This document shows, in pieces, positions 22,362 to 30,782 of a DNA stretch of 41,355 nucleotides. Where the stretch lies: NCBI RefSeq assembly GCF_020539505.1, contig NZ_JACDXW010000011.1:1-41355 (forward strand). Reading direction: 5' to 3'. The notes beneath the pieces were generated by a model. The model ran no database searches, was not told the origin of the DNA, and saw only the letters and a program-made list of their open reading frames with translations. Position 1 is the stretch's first letter. Each line of letters begins with the position of its first letter. Origin of the DNA: Mesopusillimonas faecipullorum. Its GTDB lineage: Bacteria; Pseudomonadota; Gammaproteobacteria; Burkholderiales; Burkholderiaceae_B. The position numbers were made by a program, and so were the translations under genes.

Positions 22362-23606
22362 TCACTTGCTGGCGAGCAGATCTCGCAGTCGCTCGATGTG
22401 CTGCCTGGCGACTTCTGGTGGCACCGGCTTACCCTGCGTTTGGGGTGGTGGTGCGGGTGGTGGCCGTTCGTTTGGCTGAGTGGGTGCCGGTGGCGGGTCT
22501 TTCTTGGCCCAGGCATTGAACTCACCGTGGATGGCCCGCTGGATGATGCCGAACAGATACCCAGCGGGATTGCGGATGCCGTGGTTGCTACAACGCGCGG
22601 CCCATTCGTCCAGCACGTCCTGCCTCAGCGAGGCATCAACCTGCTGCAATGCCACCTTGGCACCCGCCTGCTGTTCCGCCTTCAGTTGCGCAAAGCGCTT
22701 GGGCCATTGCAGATCGTCCAGTGCGCGCGCCTGCGCAGTAGTACGTATTTCATTAATACAACTACTACGTACTGTACGGGCCTGCTTCGGATTCCGAAGA
22801 GAGACGTCTGGCGCGGGTTTCGGCCCTGCTTCGGAATCCGTAGTGGGGCGTTCGCCATTCCGAAGAAGGCTCGGAGCCCCTTCTTCGGAATCGTGAATGG
22901 CGTCTTCCTGTGGATAACTATCGCTGGCCGTAAGGTCCTGGTTGGCGAGGCGTTCGGCCATCACCTGCAACCGTGACGGGAGGGTGCGTCCGGCCAGCAA
23001 TGGGTCTTCACCGATTTCCTTGAGCGTGTGCAGGCCCACGATCTGCACGGCCTTGGCAGAATGGCCGAGCGCCTGGCTGACGAGTTGCAGGTAGTCCGGG
23101 TCGAGCTGCATGGCCTCGAACGGTGTCAGAGGTTCGTCGTGCAGCACGTACAGATTGCCGAGGATGCGGCCAGTCTTGGGGTCACGCCGTCGCCGAACCA
23201 GGCTCAGCCAGCGGGTCAGGCGCATCAGTGTCAGCGCCCGTGCCACGGTTTCATGCGAGGCCTGGCCTGCGCAGGGCATGGACGCCAGCCAGGGCCGCAA
23301 CTGCTCGTAGGTGGGAAATGCGGTCACACCATCGTCGTTGAGCATCAGCCGGAACACTTGCCAGGCGTTTCGTTCCAGCGGCGTCAGGCGGCGGTCGAGG
23401 AACAACTTGCGTGGCACCGTCTCGTGCCGGTTGCCACTGAAGAGGAAAGCATCGCCGGAGGTAGGCGTGGGCGACTGTGCCGGTGTAGGCGCAGGTGCGC
23501 TGGGGGCGGGCTTGGGCGCAAGGTCTTTCAGCGCAGCATCGAACAGCTCTGCGAGTGCGATGGGGCCTTGGCGTCGGACTCGTGGTGCGGTGTCGTCCAC
23601 GGCCAT
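22362..23606 (-). CDS. STY4528-type pathogenicity-island replication protein
   Basis: 414 aa. The N-terminal 60 residues are Pro/Ala-rich. The core contains RKLFLDRRLTPLERNAWQVF, an HTH-like region (FPTYEQLRPWL and SHETVARALTLMRLTRWLSL) and RRRRDPKTGRILGNLYVLHD, the pattern of STY4528-type proteins. A less conserved middle (about 245-300) is encoded by DNA rich in inverted repeats and an AT-rich island. The C-terminal part includes YLFGIIQRAIHGEFNAW and a Pro-rich stretch. It starts three bases after the DUF2857 stop. The family is thought to act in replication of the excised element; this protein could bind the repeats in its own gene. Confidence 0.88.
   Translation of the reverse strand: MAVDDTAPRVRRQGPIALAELFDAALKDLAPKPAPSAPAPTPAQSPTPTSGDAFLFSGNRHETVPRKLFLDRRLTPLERNAWQVFRLMLNDDGVTAFPTYEQLRPWLASMPCAGQASHETVARALTLMRLTRWLSLVRRRRDPKTGRILGNLYVLHDEPLTPFEAMQLDPDYLQLVSQALGHSAKAVQIVGLHTLKEIGEDPLLAGRTLPSRLQVMAERLANQDLTASDSYPQEDAIHDSEEGAPSLLRNGERPTTDSEAGPKPAPDVSLRNPKQARTVRSSCINEIRTTAQARALDDLQWPKRFAQLKAEQQAGAKVALQQVDASLRQDVLDEWAARCSNHGIRNPAGYLFGIIQRAIHGEFNAWAKKDPPPAPTQPNERPPPAPPPQTQGKPVPPEVARQHIERLRDLLASK
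22735..22891. repeat. Inverted-repeat cluster and AT-rich island inside the STY4528-type gene
   Basis: From 22735 to 22780 the DNA turns AT-rich, with repeated TACGTA-like steps (GTAGTACGTA, then ACTACTACGTACTG). From 22785 the motif CTTCGGA/TCCGAAG recurs: a perfect 15-base palindrome at 22785-22799, a near copy at 22829-22843, and a 13-bp inverted repeat (22857-22869 with 22879-22891). This resembles a replication origin or protein-binding array more than ordinary coding sequence. Confidence 0.6.
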
Positions 23607-23609
23607 GAC

Positions 23610-24170
23610 TCAAGCCAATCCCTGATCGACCCAGCCCTTGATCGAGGCCCAGACCACCGACAGAGGCAGCGACATGCCTTCGGCCAAGTCCATGGCGGCA
23701 TCGAGAATGGAGGTTTCGTCTTCGAGATCGACCGTCCTGCTGTTGGTCACGGCCTTCCATTGCCGCCACAGCTCCGTGTCCTGCTCCTCGTCCAGCACGG
23801 GATGTCGGCCCTTGCGCTTGGGCAGACCGAGGATTTCACGGCGAAGCGCTACTTCCTGATGCGTCAAGCCATAGAACTTGCTGACCATCTCCGTGCTCGC
23901 GCCCAGCCTGAGCATGCGATCGACTGTGGCGATTTCCTTCTCCACGTCCTGCGCCTGCTGGAGCAGCCGCCGCAGCACTTCGCGGTTGACCGTCACTGAG
24001 CACCAGGAGACGTTGGCGTTGGCCAGCACGCTGATCAGCGCGGGATGCTTGAGGGCGTCCAGCTCTGCCTCGCCAAACCCCATCAGTTTGCAGCGGCGCA
24101 GTTGCCCATTGCGCAGGTCATAGAGGGCCTGGGCGATGACAGCCTGGTTGAGTGGGTGTGCTGTGGACAT
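23610..24170 (-). CDS. DUF2857 family ICE protein
   Basis: 186 aa. It begins MSTAHPLNQAVIAQALYDLR and contains the family pattern LRRCKLMGFGEAELDALKHP, then MLRLGASTEMVSKFYGLTHQ and EVALRREILGLPKRKGRHP. The second part (GASTEMVSKFYGLTHQEVAL) resembles a helix-turn-helix, so a DNA-binding regulator is likely. DUF2857 genes lie between parB and the STY4528-type gene across this family, as here. It starts 15 bases after the parB stop. Confidence 0.88.
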   Translation of the reverse strand: MSTAHPLNQAVIAQALYDLRNGQLRRCKLMGFGEAELDALKHPALISVLANANVSWCSVTVNREVLRRLLQQAQDVEKEIATVDRMLRLGASTEMVSKFYGLTHQEVALRREILGLPKRKGRHPVLDEEQDTELWRQWKAVTNSRTVDLEDETSILDAAMDLAEGMSLPLSVVWASIKGWVDQGLA

Positions 24171-24185
24171 GCTGGCCTCCCTCGC

Positions 24186-25814
24186 TTAGGTTCCAGAGTC
24201 CGCAGCGCCGGCTTCGAGATCGAGCAGGCGGCGGGCCAGTCGCAGCAGGCGGAACAGCTTGACCAGCGCGGTGTCGCTCAATCGTCGGGTTACGTCGCCC
24301 TGGCCGTGCAGCAGCGCCGGCAGGTCGATGACGAGTTGCCCGTTGTCCAGACCGACATCGGCGGGCTGCTGACCGGCCAGGCAAGCCAACAGCGTATGGA
24401 CGGCACGGCCCAGCGGCGCTGGGTTTGTGGTGCGAGCACGGCAGGCGAAGCCGATGCCGTCTGGGCGGTCATCGATGCACTCGCCCAGGTCTGCCTCGAC
24501 CGCAATCTCGCGGGCAAACTGCGCGACGTGGATGCGCAGGTGCTCGGGTGTGTCCAGGCCGGGGGCGATGTACCAGACATCCGAGATCGGATAGAGCCCG
24601 CCGGCCTGCACCGGGATGGACTGCAAGACATTCGCCGAGAAGTCGTGCGGCAGTGGATCGCCCAACTGGTCGGCGACCATGCGCTGGATGGACTCAAGCC
24701 GTTCGGTCGTCGGCGCTGGCGAGACGATGTGCTCCCGAAGCACGTCGTCATCTACCGCCGGACTGGCTGCGCCAGAATGACTGGCGTCCGCGTCGCTCTC
24801 GCCCGTCGAGGGCGTTGCCGTCGGCCTCGCAGCAGGTGGCGCAGTATCGGCCGGTGGGCGCGCGATGGCTTCTGGCTCTGGCAAGGCAGGCGGCGTCGAG
24901 GGCGGCGTCGGCTCGCTGACCAAGGCCCGCTGGCGGCTCTCGGATTCGGTCATGTCCAAAGCGAGCACGTCGTAATCGACGTCCAGCAATTCGGTCATCT
25001 GGCCGATCAGCTCGTCCTGTACGCGCTGCGCAGAGAACTCGTCGGCCTGGACATCGAATTGCGACAGCACATCCTGAAAGAACTCGTCGAAGTCCTGAAC
25101 CAGTGAGCGGCCTTTGGCGTAGTGCTCCCAGGTGCGCTCGCAGGCCTTGCGCATGACCGACAACCGCTCGACCTGGTGACGCCCCAGGCCGGCGTAGAGC
25201 ACGGTCGGGATTGCGGGCAGCAGGTAGCGTACGGCGTCGGCCATCCGGCTGATGTGCGACTGCTGCACGGGGTATCCGTCCGCGGCCAGGCGGCGGGCCA
25301 GCTCGGACTGGCTCAGGGTGGAGCGGATTTCCAGTTCGTAGAACTCGCGCGCTTTCTCGACGCCCAAAGCGCGCTCAATGAAGGTGAGGCCACCGCGCAG
25401 TTCGTTTTCCGCAAGATGTCCGGTGAGCGCGACGATCTCGCCACGCTCGGGCCATGGGCGGAACAGGCATGAGACCCGAAAAAAACGTTCATCCCGGGTC
25501 TCCGACCAGAGTTCGCGCAGGATTGCCAGTCGCGTGTTGCCGCCATTGCGGATGATGTAGTGATCGTCGCCGGGCCGCCGGGTGATGGCCGGAGCCGCGT
25601 CCAGGCCACGCTCGCGGATGGATGCCTTGATTTCCTCGTACACCGGATTGCGCTTCTTGCGCGGGTCGTGGTCGTAGGGGCGCAACTGGTCGAGCGTCAC
25701 GACCATGGGCGTGTCGGCGATCGGGTCGCTCAAGATCGTTGCTGACGGGCCGCTGCGCTCGAACCCGGACGCAAGCAGTTTGCCGGCCATCTGCTGGGAG
25801 GTGATCTCAGTCAT
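24186..25814 (-). CDS. parB: ParB-type partition protein, PFGI-1 ICE class (TIGR03764)
   Basis: 542 aa from ATG at 25814; the frame is open to 25871 without domain sense. The ParB N-terminal domain spans about residues 35-110 (TLDQLRPYDHDPRKKRNP, then the NTP-binding-like HYIIRNGGNTRLAIL). The HTH domain is near SQSELARRLAADGYPVQQSH. A Pro/Ala-rich linker and a C-terminal domain of about 170 residues follow, longer than plasmid ParB and typical of the ICE class. With ParA it should stabilise the excised element. The start overlaps the HicA-like gene by eight bases. No parS is known to me; the 23-bp palindromes are candidates. Confidence 0.93.
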   Translation of the reverse strand: MTEITSQQMAGKLLASGFERSGPSATILSDPIADTPMVVTLDQLRPYDHDPRKKRNPVYEEIKASIRERGLDAAPAITRRPGDDHYIIRNGGNTRLAILRELWSETRDERFFRVSCLFRPWPERGEIVALTGHLAENELRGGLTFIERALGVEKAREFYELEIRSTLSQSELARRLAADGYPVQQSHISRMADAVRYLLPAIPTVLYAGLGRHQVERLSVMRKACERTWEHYAKGRSLVQDFDEFFQDVLSQFDVQADEFSAQRVQDELIGQMTELLDVDYDVLALDMTESESRQRALVSEPTPPSTPPALPEPEAIARPPADTAPPAARPTATPSTGESDADASHSGAASPAVDDDVLREHIVSPAPTTERLESIQRMVADQLGDPLPHDFSANVLQSIPVQAGGLYPISDVWYIAPGLDTPEHLRIHVAQFAREIAVEADLGECIDDRPDGIGFACRARTTNPAPLGRAVHTLLACLAGQQPADVGLDNGQLVIDLPALLHGQGDVTRRLSDTALVKLFRLLRLARRLLDLEAGAADSGT

Positions 25815-26055
25815 GGCCGCCCCCCTGCGCTTGGGATCGGGTCTCGCGCTCGGCACGACGGATCTGCGCACGGGCGTTGAGGGCTGCCCGGTGATCGCTG
25901 GCCGTCGAACTGGTGTAGATCGCGGCGCAGCCTGCCTTGGTGAACTTGAGGTGACCGCCCGCCGTGCGCTTGACGTGCCAGCCTTCGCCGACGGCGAACT
26001 CGATCAGGGCGCGCAGCCGATTGTGGCCTCGGGCCAGTTCATGTGCGTTCGCCAT
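25807..26055 (-). CDS. HicA-like small protein between parA and parB
   Basis: 82 aa from ATG at 26055. The segment GEGWHVKRTAGGHLKFTKAG has the layout of HicA/YcfA mRNA interferases (double-stranded-RNA-binding-like fold), with His in the position of the HicA catalytic His, followed by STASDHRAALNARAQIRRAE, typical of phage and ICE HicA-like proteins. No HicB antitoxin lies beside it. It overlaps parA by 17 bases and parB by eight, so all three are co-translated. It may be an RNA-binding regulator of the partition operon, or a toxin controlled in another way; sequence alone does not decide. Confidence 0.72.
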   Translation of the reverse strand: MANAHELARGHNRLRALIEFAVGEGWHVKRTAGGHLKFTKAGCAAIYTSSTASDHRAALNARAQIRRAERETRSQAQGGGHD

Positions 26056-26914
26056 GGGGCCTCCTGATATCAAGAGGCTGTGGCGGACGGCCGGACACTG
26101 CGGCCAATCGATCCTGCCACTGCGGGAACAACTCGTCGGCAAGATCGCGCATGGTGGTGAGCGCGGCGGGAGCGACTCTGCCCACTGGCTGGCGGTACTC
26201 GACCCGATGCACCGGCAGGCCGCGCGTCGCGGCCCGCGGATAAGCCTCAATGGCCGGCACGTCGGTAGCCAGAACCCGAATGCCGGTGTGGCCCTGGAAC
26301 AGATCGCGCAGCGCCTGCTGGATCAGCCGTGCGTTGGCGGACACCGAATGGACGCGGTTGATGAGCAGGTGCAGCGGCGGCGGCTCGATACCCAGCTGCC
26401 GGTACGGCGCAATGTCCGCCAGCAACTGCATGGTGCCGCGCCGCAGTTCGCGGGCGGCGAGGATTTCCGGGGTCACTGGCGACAGCGCGAGGTCGGAGGC
26501 CAGCACCGCCATCTCCAGCAGCACCGAGCGCGCGCCCTGGGTGTCGATCAGCACCAGGTCGTAGAGGGGGTTCAGTATCGGCAGCAGGTGCCGCAGCCGC
26601 AGTCGCCCGTCTGGCGCGTGCAGCAGCAAGGTGTTCAGTTCGCCTCGGTGGTCGTTGGAGAGCACCAAGTCCAGGCCCGCGATGATCGTGCGGGACACAA
26701 GCTGGCCGAGGTCGCGCTCGTTGAAGGCCAGCAATTCATAGATACCGCCCGGCGCACGATGGGCCAGCTCGTAGTAGGAGGACAAGGTGGGCTGCACATC
26801 GAGATCGAGCAGCAGCACGCGCAGCCCGGCGTCCGCAGCGAGACCGCCAAGGTTTGCGGCCGTGGTGGTCTTGCCGACCCCACCTTTGGTTGAAATGATG
26901 GATACGACCTGCAT
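26039..26914 (-). CDS. parA: ParA-type partition ATPase
   Basis: 291 aa. The deviant Walker A is STKGGVGKTTTAANL (residues 8-22) with the signature Lys. Walker A' is LLLDLDVQPTLSSYY and Walker B is LVLIDTQGARS. It drives segregation together with ParB. In clc-type ICEs this pair is part of the element's maintenance and regulation. The start is ATG at 26914, 42 bases after the alpA stop. It overlaps the HicA-like gene by 17 bases. Confidence 0.95.
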   Translation of the reverse strand: MQVVSIISTKGGVGKTTTAANLGGLAADAGLRVLLLDLDVQPTLSSYYELAHRAPGGIYELLAFNERDLGQLVSRTIIAGLDLVLSNDHRGELNTLLLHAPDGRLRLRHLLPILNPLYDLVLIDTQGARSVLLEMAVLASDLALSPVTPEILAARELRRGTMQLLADIAPYRQLGIEPPPLHLLINRVHSVSANARLIQQALRDLFQGHTGIRVLATDVPAIEAYPRAATRGLPVHRVEYRQPVGRVAPAALTTMRDLADELFPQWQDRLAAVSGRPPQPLDIRRPHGERT

Positions 26915-26956
26915 GGCGTTCTCCGGGTCAGGATGGAAAGTCCGCGAGAGAACGGG

Positions 26957-27169
26957 TCAGGCCCGGTTGTTGACGCGCTCGTCGATCCACTGATCGATTT
27001 CGATGGAATCCCAGCCCACGGCGCGCACGCCCAGACGCAGCGCCTGCGGGAACTGGCGTTTCTTCATCAGGTTGTAGATGTGGGCGCGCTTGAAACCGGA
27101 TTTCGCTTCGACTTCTTCCAGGCGCAGGATGCGGCGTTCGTTTGGCTGCAGTACAGGTGTTTGCGACAT
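26957..27169 (-). CDS. alpA: AlpA-family excision/transcription regulator
   Basis: 70 aa from ATG at 27169; a GTG three codons earlier is possible, but GGAGT at the right distance supports the ATG. The AlpA winged-HTH is clear: RILRLEEVEAKSGFKRAHIY, then NLMKKRQFPQALRLGVRAVG and WDSIEIDQWIDER. In ICEs and P4-like phages AlpA acts as an excisionase or activator of excision. It is the first gene of the alpA-parA-hicA-like-parB-DUF2857-STY4528 operon. Confidence 0.92.
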   Translation of the reverse strand: MSQTPVLQPNERRILRLEEVEAKSGFKRAHIYNLMKKRQFPQALRLGVRAVGWDSIEIDQWIDERVNNRA

Positions 27170-27287
27170 GGCGGTCACTCCTGAACGCTCAGTGGCGTTT
27201 GTTGGCGTGACCTCTATTCAATAGACACGGCTGCGAAAAGACATTGCAAATGCAATCCCCGCGACTGCACATACAAGCTGGCAAATC
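27170..27287 (-). promoter_or_regulatory. alpA promoter region with an ATTGCA palindrome
   Basis: The gap upstream of alpA is AT-richer than its surroundings. It has an inverted repeat ATTGCA-AA-TGCAAT at 27243-27256 and, on the leftward strand, TCTATTGAATAGAGG, itself partly symmetric. One of these may be an operator and the other a -10-like region. No exact sigma-70 pair is visible, so an ICE activator may be needed. Confidence 0.45.
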
Positions 27288-28043
27288 TCAGAGGGAGGCG
27301 CTACGCAGTCGGCGCCTGGCGGTGGCGAACTTGCCGTTCAATGTCCGCTCCGCGATGCCCATGGCGCCGCTGTGATGGGCAACCAGCGCGCTGACCACGG
27401 CCTCCTGCGTCTTGAAGCTGGAGTACGGCGTGCCCGATGGCGACTGGCCGAGCATCAGCTCCAACAGGCCGCCAACGATGTTCAGGTAGGTGGCCTCGGC
27501 CCGATCACTGATCGGACACTGCGCGCATGCCGGAATCACCGTGGGCTGCTTGAGCAGCGCGTCATGCTTGTCCTGCAAATCGCGGAGCTGACGTTTGGTC
27601 TGTTCCAGGGCGGATTTCAAAGCCTGGCGTTCGACCAGCATGGCTTGCCCTGTTTCCAGAGAGATGAAGGGATGGGTGATGCGCTCGCCGCGGGAGAAGA
27701 GAAAGCCGGGCCGCTGCTCGGGGTAGTGCTGGCGCATCCAGCACTTCAGATCGACATGGCGTACCGTCAGATCAGGCGATTCGATCAACGCGGTGTCGCG
27801 CGTCGTGATGCCGTGCTGCCCGAAGGGCAGTTCCCCGTTGAGGATGCCGTCATAGATGCGGTCGGTGTACAGCCGCAGTTCGCCCAAACGTGGGCAGTCC
27901 AGCGACTGCGGCAGATTCATAGGCGACGAGACCGAAGCCAGGATCACCTGCTCGTATCGCAGCAGTCCGGCCCAGCGGATGGACGCTTCGAGCGGGCGGT
28001 AGAACACCTTTGATGTTGGTGCATCATTTTTGTTCTCGTGCAT
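27288..28043 (-). CDS. ICE protein of unknown function between integrase and alpA (251 aa)
   Basis: 251 aa from ATG at 28043 (MHENKNDAPTSKVFYRPLEA), preceded by GGAG; the open frame to 28124 upstream is not needed. Residues about 80-130 include CWMRQHYPEQRPGFLFSRGE. A coiled-coil-like stretch (ALKSALEQTKRQLRDLQDKH) follows, then CAQCPIS and a helical end with many Arg. Proteins of this kind occupy the same position in related ICEs; I know no function. A regulatory or DNA-binding role fits its place before alpA, but this is inference. Confidence 0.78.
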   Translation of the reverse strand: MHENKNDAPTSKVFYRPLEASIRWAGLLRYEQVILASVSSPMNLPQSLDCPRLGELRLYTDRIYDGILNGELPFGQHGITTRDTALIESPDLTVRHVDLKCWMRQHYPEQRPGFLFSRGERITHPFISLETGQAMLVERQALKSALEQTKRQLRDLQDKHDALLKQPTVIPACAQCPISDRAEATYLNIVGGLLELMLGQSPSGTPYSSFKTQEAVVSALVAHHSGAMGIAERTLNGKFATARRRLRSASL

Positions 28044-28612
28044 GCTCCGTCTCCTTCCAGGAGAAGAACTACAGGGCCGACTGCTTTTGCAGCCGTCCTC
28101 ATGGTCGGCCTGTTGTCCGCGCAAGACGCGAGTGATGACGCCCGCTTTTGATTACTTCTGATCAGTTCGCGCAACGAGTAGGCGTTGTGTGCTCGATGTG
28201 CAAAAATCCATCGAGCACAAGAAAATCGAGCGTCCGTCGCGGCTCGACAGTGACGCTTGCACTATCAGGATCGTGAGAAGTTGCGGCTCCCGCAAAACCG
28301 TATCGGTATGGTCTGATACGCCAGCGGTTTCAAAAATCTGGGAGCGTCGGAATCTATTGCTCGGGGCTTGGGATTGGCAACGGAAATCCGCTGGCGTCAT
28401 ATCCGATCGGGATACTGATATAGCGAGATAGCATCACAGAGAAATCGCCCGTGGTGACTGCCAGGCGCAGATTCGACGCTAGACGCTGCCTGCCGACACT
28501 TGGAAATTGCGAGTTGGCCGCGCAGAAGACGGATGGGTGGTCATGCGAAGCGATCGACCTATTTGTGCCCTGCTTTGACCTTGACCGGACGGTGCTGCCG
28601 TCCGGCCTCAGC
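28044..28612. other. Gap between integrase stop and the 251-aa gene
   Basis: No convincing gene: frames of about 80 codons exist on both strands but look random. Features read leftward: a perfect hairpin CCGGACGG/CCGTCCGG at 28585-28605, directly after the integrase stop, and an 11-bp inverted repeat TGTGCTCGATG (28188-28198) with CATCGAGCACA (28209-28219), about 145 bases before the 251-aa gene. Either could end integrase transcription or bind a regulator. The AT-rich sequence at 28385-28440 may hold a promoter. Confidence 0.45.
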
Positions 28613-30541
28613 TCAACGGGCGACTAGATCTTCGGGCGTATCAACCAACATTGCCGTTTTTACCAGGCGCTCTATAGTCTGCCTGGCCAGCACCGGAGAC
28701 GCCTCCGATTGCTCTGCAAGCTCATCGGTTTCTATGGCATGTGCGGCGACCAGTCGAGCTGCAAGATGCAGGTTGGTCGGATCGACTGCCTCGATGACTG
28801 GACACTTGCCCAGGGCATCGTATGGCCGCAGCAGTGCGTGATAGATGTGCCAAGTGTCGATGCCGCGCGGCACCAGCTTCAGGACAGCCTGAATCAGCTT
28901 GCGTTTGATGGGGTCGAGTTGCCAGTCCGGGACGCGCTGCCCACGGTGACCCATATGGATCGACAGGAGATTGCCGGCCTGAATCTCGTAAGTGATCCAG
29001 CGGCGGGACTTGCCAACCAGTTTGGCGTAATCGGCGACCGATAGGTTGTGAGGCGCCTCGAACATCTCCAGCAATTGCAAACGCTCGCGCTGCACCTCTG
29101 ACAGCGTGGGGCGCGCGTACTCGGGCAGATGCACCGCCGAAAGTCGATATACGGAAGCTGGAACCGCTGGCGCATCCGGTGCAGGCGCAACGATCAACTG
29201 AGGGGCATTTGGATTCAGGGCTGGCGGGTGCGCGACCGCCTGCCCGGCAATCGTGGGCAGGCCCTGCAGCGTGATGGTCAGGTGCGTGCTGGCAACTTCG
29301 ACCTGATTCTGCTCGAACAAGTCCAGGCGGTCGGCCCAGTCCTGCATCATGACGCGGCGTTGCTCGACGTACTCGGCGTGGTTGTAGGTCGCGCTGATCC
29401 GATCCGGATCGGCATGCGAAAGTTGAGCGTCTACCCATTTGGGTGGATACCCCAATTCATTGAGCGCAGTCGAGATGGTGGCGCGAACGCCATGCCCAGT
29501 GAGCTGGTCTTCATATCCCATACGCTTGAGCGCGCCATTGAGCGTGTTCTCGCTGAGAGGGTTTTTCAGGCACCAATCACCGGGAATGAGATAGACCTGC
29601 GCTGGCTTCAGATTTCCCAGCAGATGACGAACGACTTCTTGTGCCTGCAACGACAGTGGCACGATGTATGGCGGAATATCGGCGAAACGCTGACGCTTCT
29701 TCTTGGTGAGCTGCTTGCGTTGCTTGAGCCTGACAACCGGGATGATCCACAGACCGCGCTCTAAATCGAACTGATCGGGCGTGGCGTAGCGCAATTCACC
29801 GGTGCGCACGCCCGTGAGCAGCAGCAGACGTAGACCCAGTTGCGTATTCAGGCGACCTCTGTACTTGCGCAACGTCTGCAGCATTGCCGGCAGCTCGGGC
29901 ATGCGCAAAAAGGGATTGTTCTCCACCGGCGGCAGCGGCATCGCCACCACATCCAAATCCTTGGCCGGGTTGTCGCCCATGTTGGGCACCACCACCGAGG
30001 CGTAGGTGAATAGCTGGCTGAACCAGGTGCGCAGCTTCTCGGCGACCGACAGCGAGCCACGCTTTTCGACTCTGCCGATGATGTCCAGCAGATGGGCGCG
30101 GGTGACGTCATAGATGGTCAGGTGGCGCAATACGGGAAACACATCCTTCGCGAAGATGCGCCCGATCTGCTTGGGCGTGCTCTGGCGGCCCTCATTTTCC
30201 AGAGAGAGGCTGCGGTGGGCCAGCCATTTGTCGTAGATGGCCTGGAAGGTGTGCTCGCCAGCCAGGACGATGGCGTGGCGCTTGCGCTTGCGCTCCGAAT
30301 GCGGGTTGATGCCCTTGGCCAGCATTGCCCGGGCCTCGTCGCGCAGATGACGGGCGTCTTTCAGGGAAAGCGCGGGATAGCCGCCGAAGGACATGCGCTC
30401 GCGCTTGCCGCCCCAAGTGAAGCGGAAGTGCCACGCCTTGAAGCCGGTGGCGGAGATGTGGAAGTAGAGACCGTCGAAATCGACAAGCGAATACGCCTTG
30501 CCGGTCACCTTGGCCTGTCGAACCTGGAGGTCTGAAAGCAT
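28613..30541 (-). CDS. int: P4-type tyrosine integrase of the ICE
   Basis: 642 aa from ATG at 30541; an upstream extension to 30646 is open but not needed. The N-terminal DUF4102-like domain (residues 1-85) has FDGLYFHISATGFKAWHFRF. The catalytic set is complete: Arg246 in TGVRTGEL, His350 and Arg353 in GHGVRATIST, His376 in LSHADPDR, and the nucleophile Tyr386 in RISATYNHAEY. About 240 residues follow the catalytic Tyr, a long extension also typical of clc-type integrases, with an HTH-like segment (VADYAKLVGKSRRWITYEIQ). It recombines the element into the 3' end of the adjacent tRNA-Gly gene. Confidence 0.96.
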   Translation of the reverse strand: MLSDLQVRQAKVTGKAYSLVDFDGLYFHISATGFKAWHFRFTWGGKRERMSFGGYPALSLKDARHLRDEARAMLAKGINPHSERKRKRHAIVLAGEHTFQAIYDKWLAHRSLSLENEGRQSTPKQIGRIFAKDVFPVLRHLTIYDVTRAHLLDIIGRVEKRGSLSVAEKLRTWFSQLFTYASVVVPNMGDNPAKDLDVVAMPLPPVENNPFLRMPELPAMLQTLRKYRGRLNTQLGLRLLLLTGVRTGELRYATPDQFDLERGLWIIPVVRLKQRKQLTKKKRQRFADIPPYIVPLSLQAQEVVRHLLGNLKPAQVYLIPGDWCLKNPLSENTLNGALKRMGYEDQLTGHGVRATISTALNELGYPPKWVDAQLSHADPDRISATYNHAEYVEQRRVMMQDWADRLDLFEQNQVEVASTHLTITLQGLPTIAGQAVAHPPALNPNAPQLIVAPAPDAPAVPASVYRLSAVHLPEYARPTLSEVQRERLQLLEMFEAPHNLSVADYAKLVGKSRRWITYEIQAGNLLSIHMGHRGQRVPDWQLDPIKRKLIQAVLKLVPRGIDTWHIYHALLRPYDALGKCPVIEAVDPTNLHLAARLVAAHAIETDELAEQSEASPVLARQTIERLVKTAMLVDTPEDLVAR

Positions 30542-30782
30542 GAGCCCAACTCCTGCGAAGCGAGTTGGATGCCATGTTCCCGACGGAACGTCTGCTCCTC
30601 CAGCAACAATACGGTTTTGGGAACCTCCGCATTGCCAATGTACCACTCAACGTACCGTTTCGATGCGGCTGGGAGTGGATTTCGCTGGATGTCAGTGGAT
30701 CGAGGTTGGGTGAAAATCATCAATCCTGACAATGACTTACGACGTTCTATGGACTCCGGTGGAAGTCCCTGGAAAGTCGAAG
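30542..30782 (-). promoter_or_regulatory. ICE end between integrase and tRNA-Gly: integrase promoter and likely integrase arm sites
   Basis: Gene-free, 241 bases. It has spaced short repeats of the form GTGGAT/CTGGAT around 30672-30705 and GTGGAAG/CTGGAAAG/GTGGAGC around 30760-30787, spacing that would suit arm-type integrase sites, although they are too short to be sure. The integrase promoter must lie here or come from outside when the element is circular. Confidence 0.45.

Noticed and set aside
28152-28431. Frames of about 80 codons on both strands in the gap behind the integrase
   Set aside because: No ribosome site, no motif, composition unlike the neighbouring genes; both strands open by chance.
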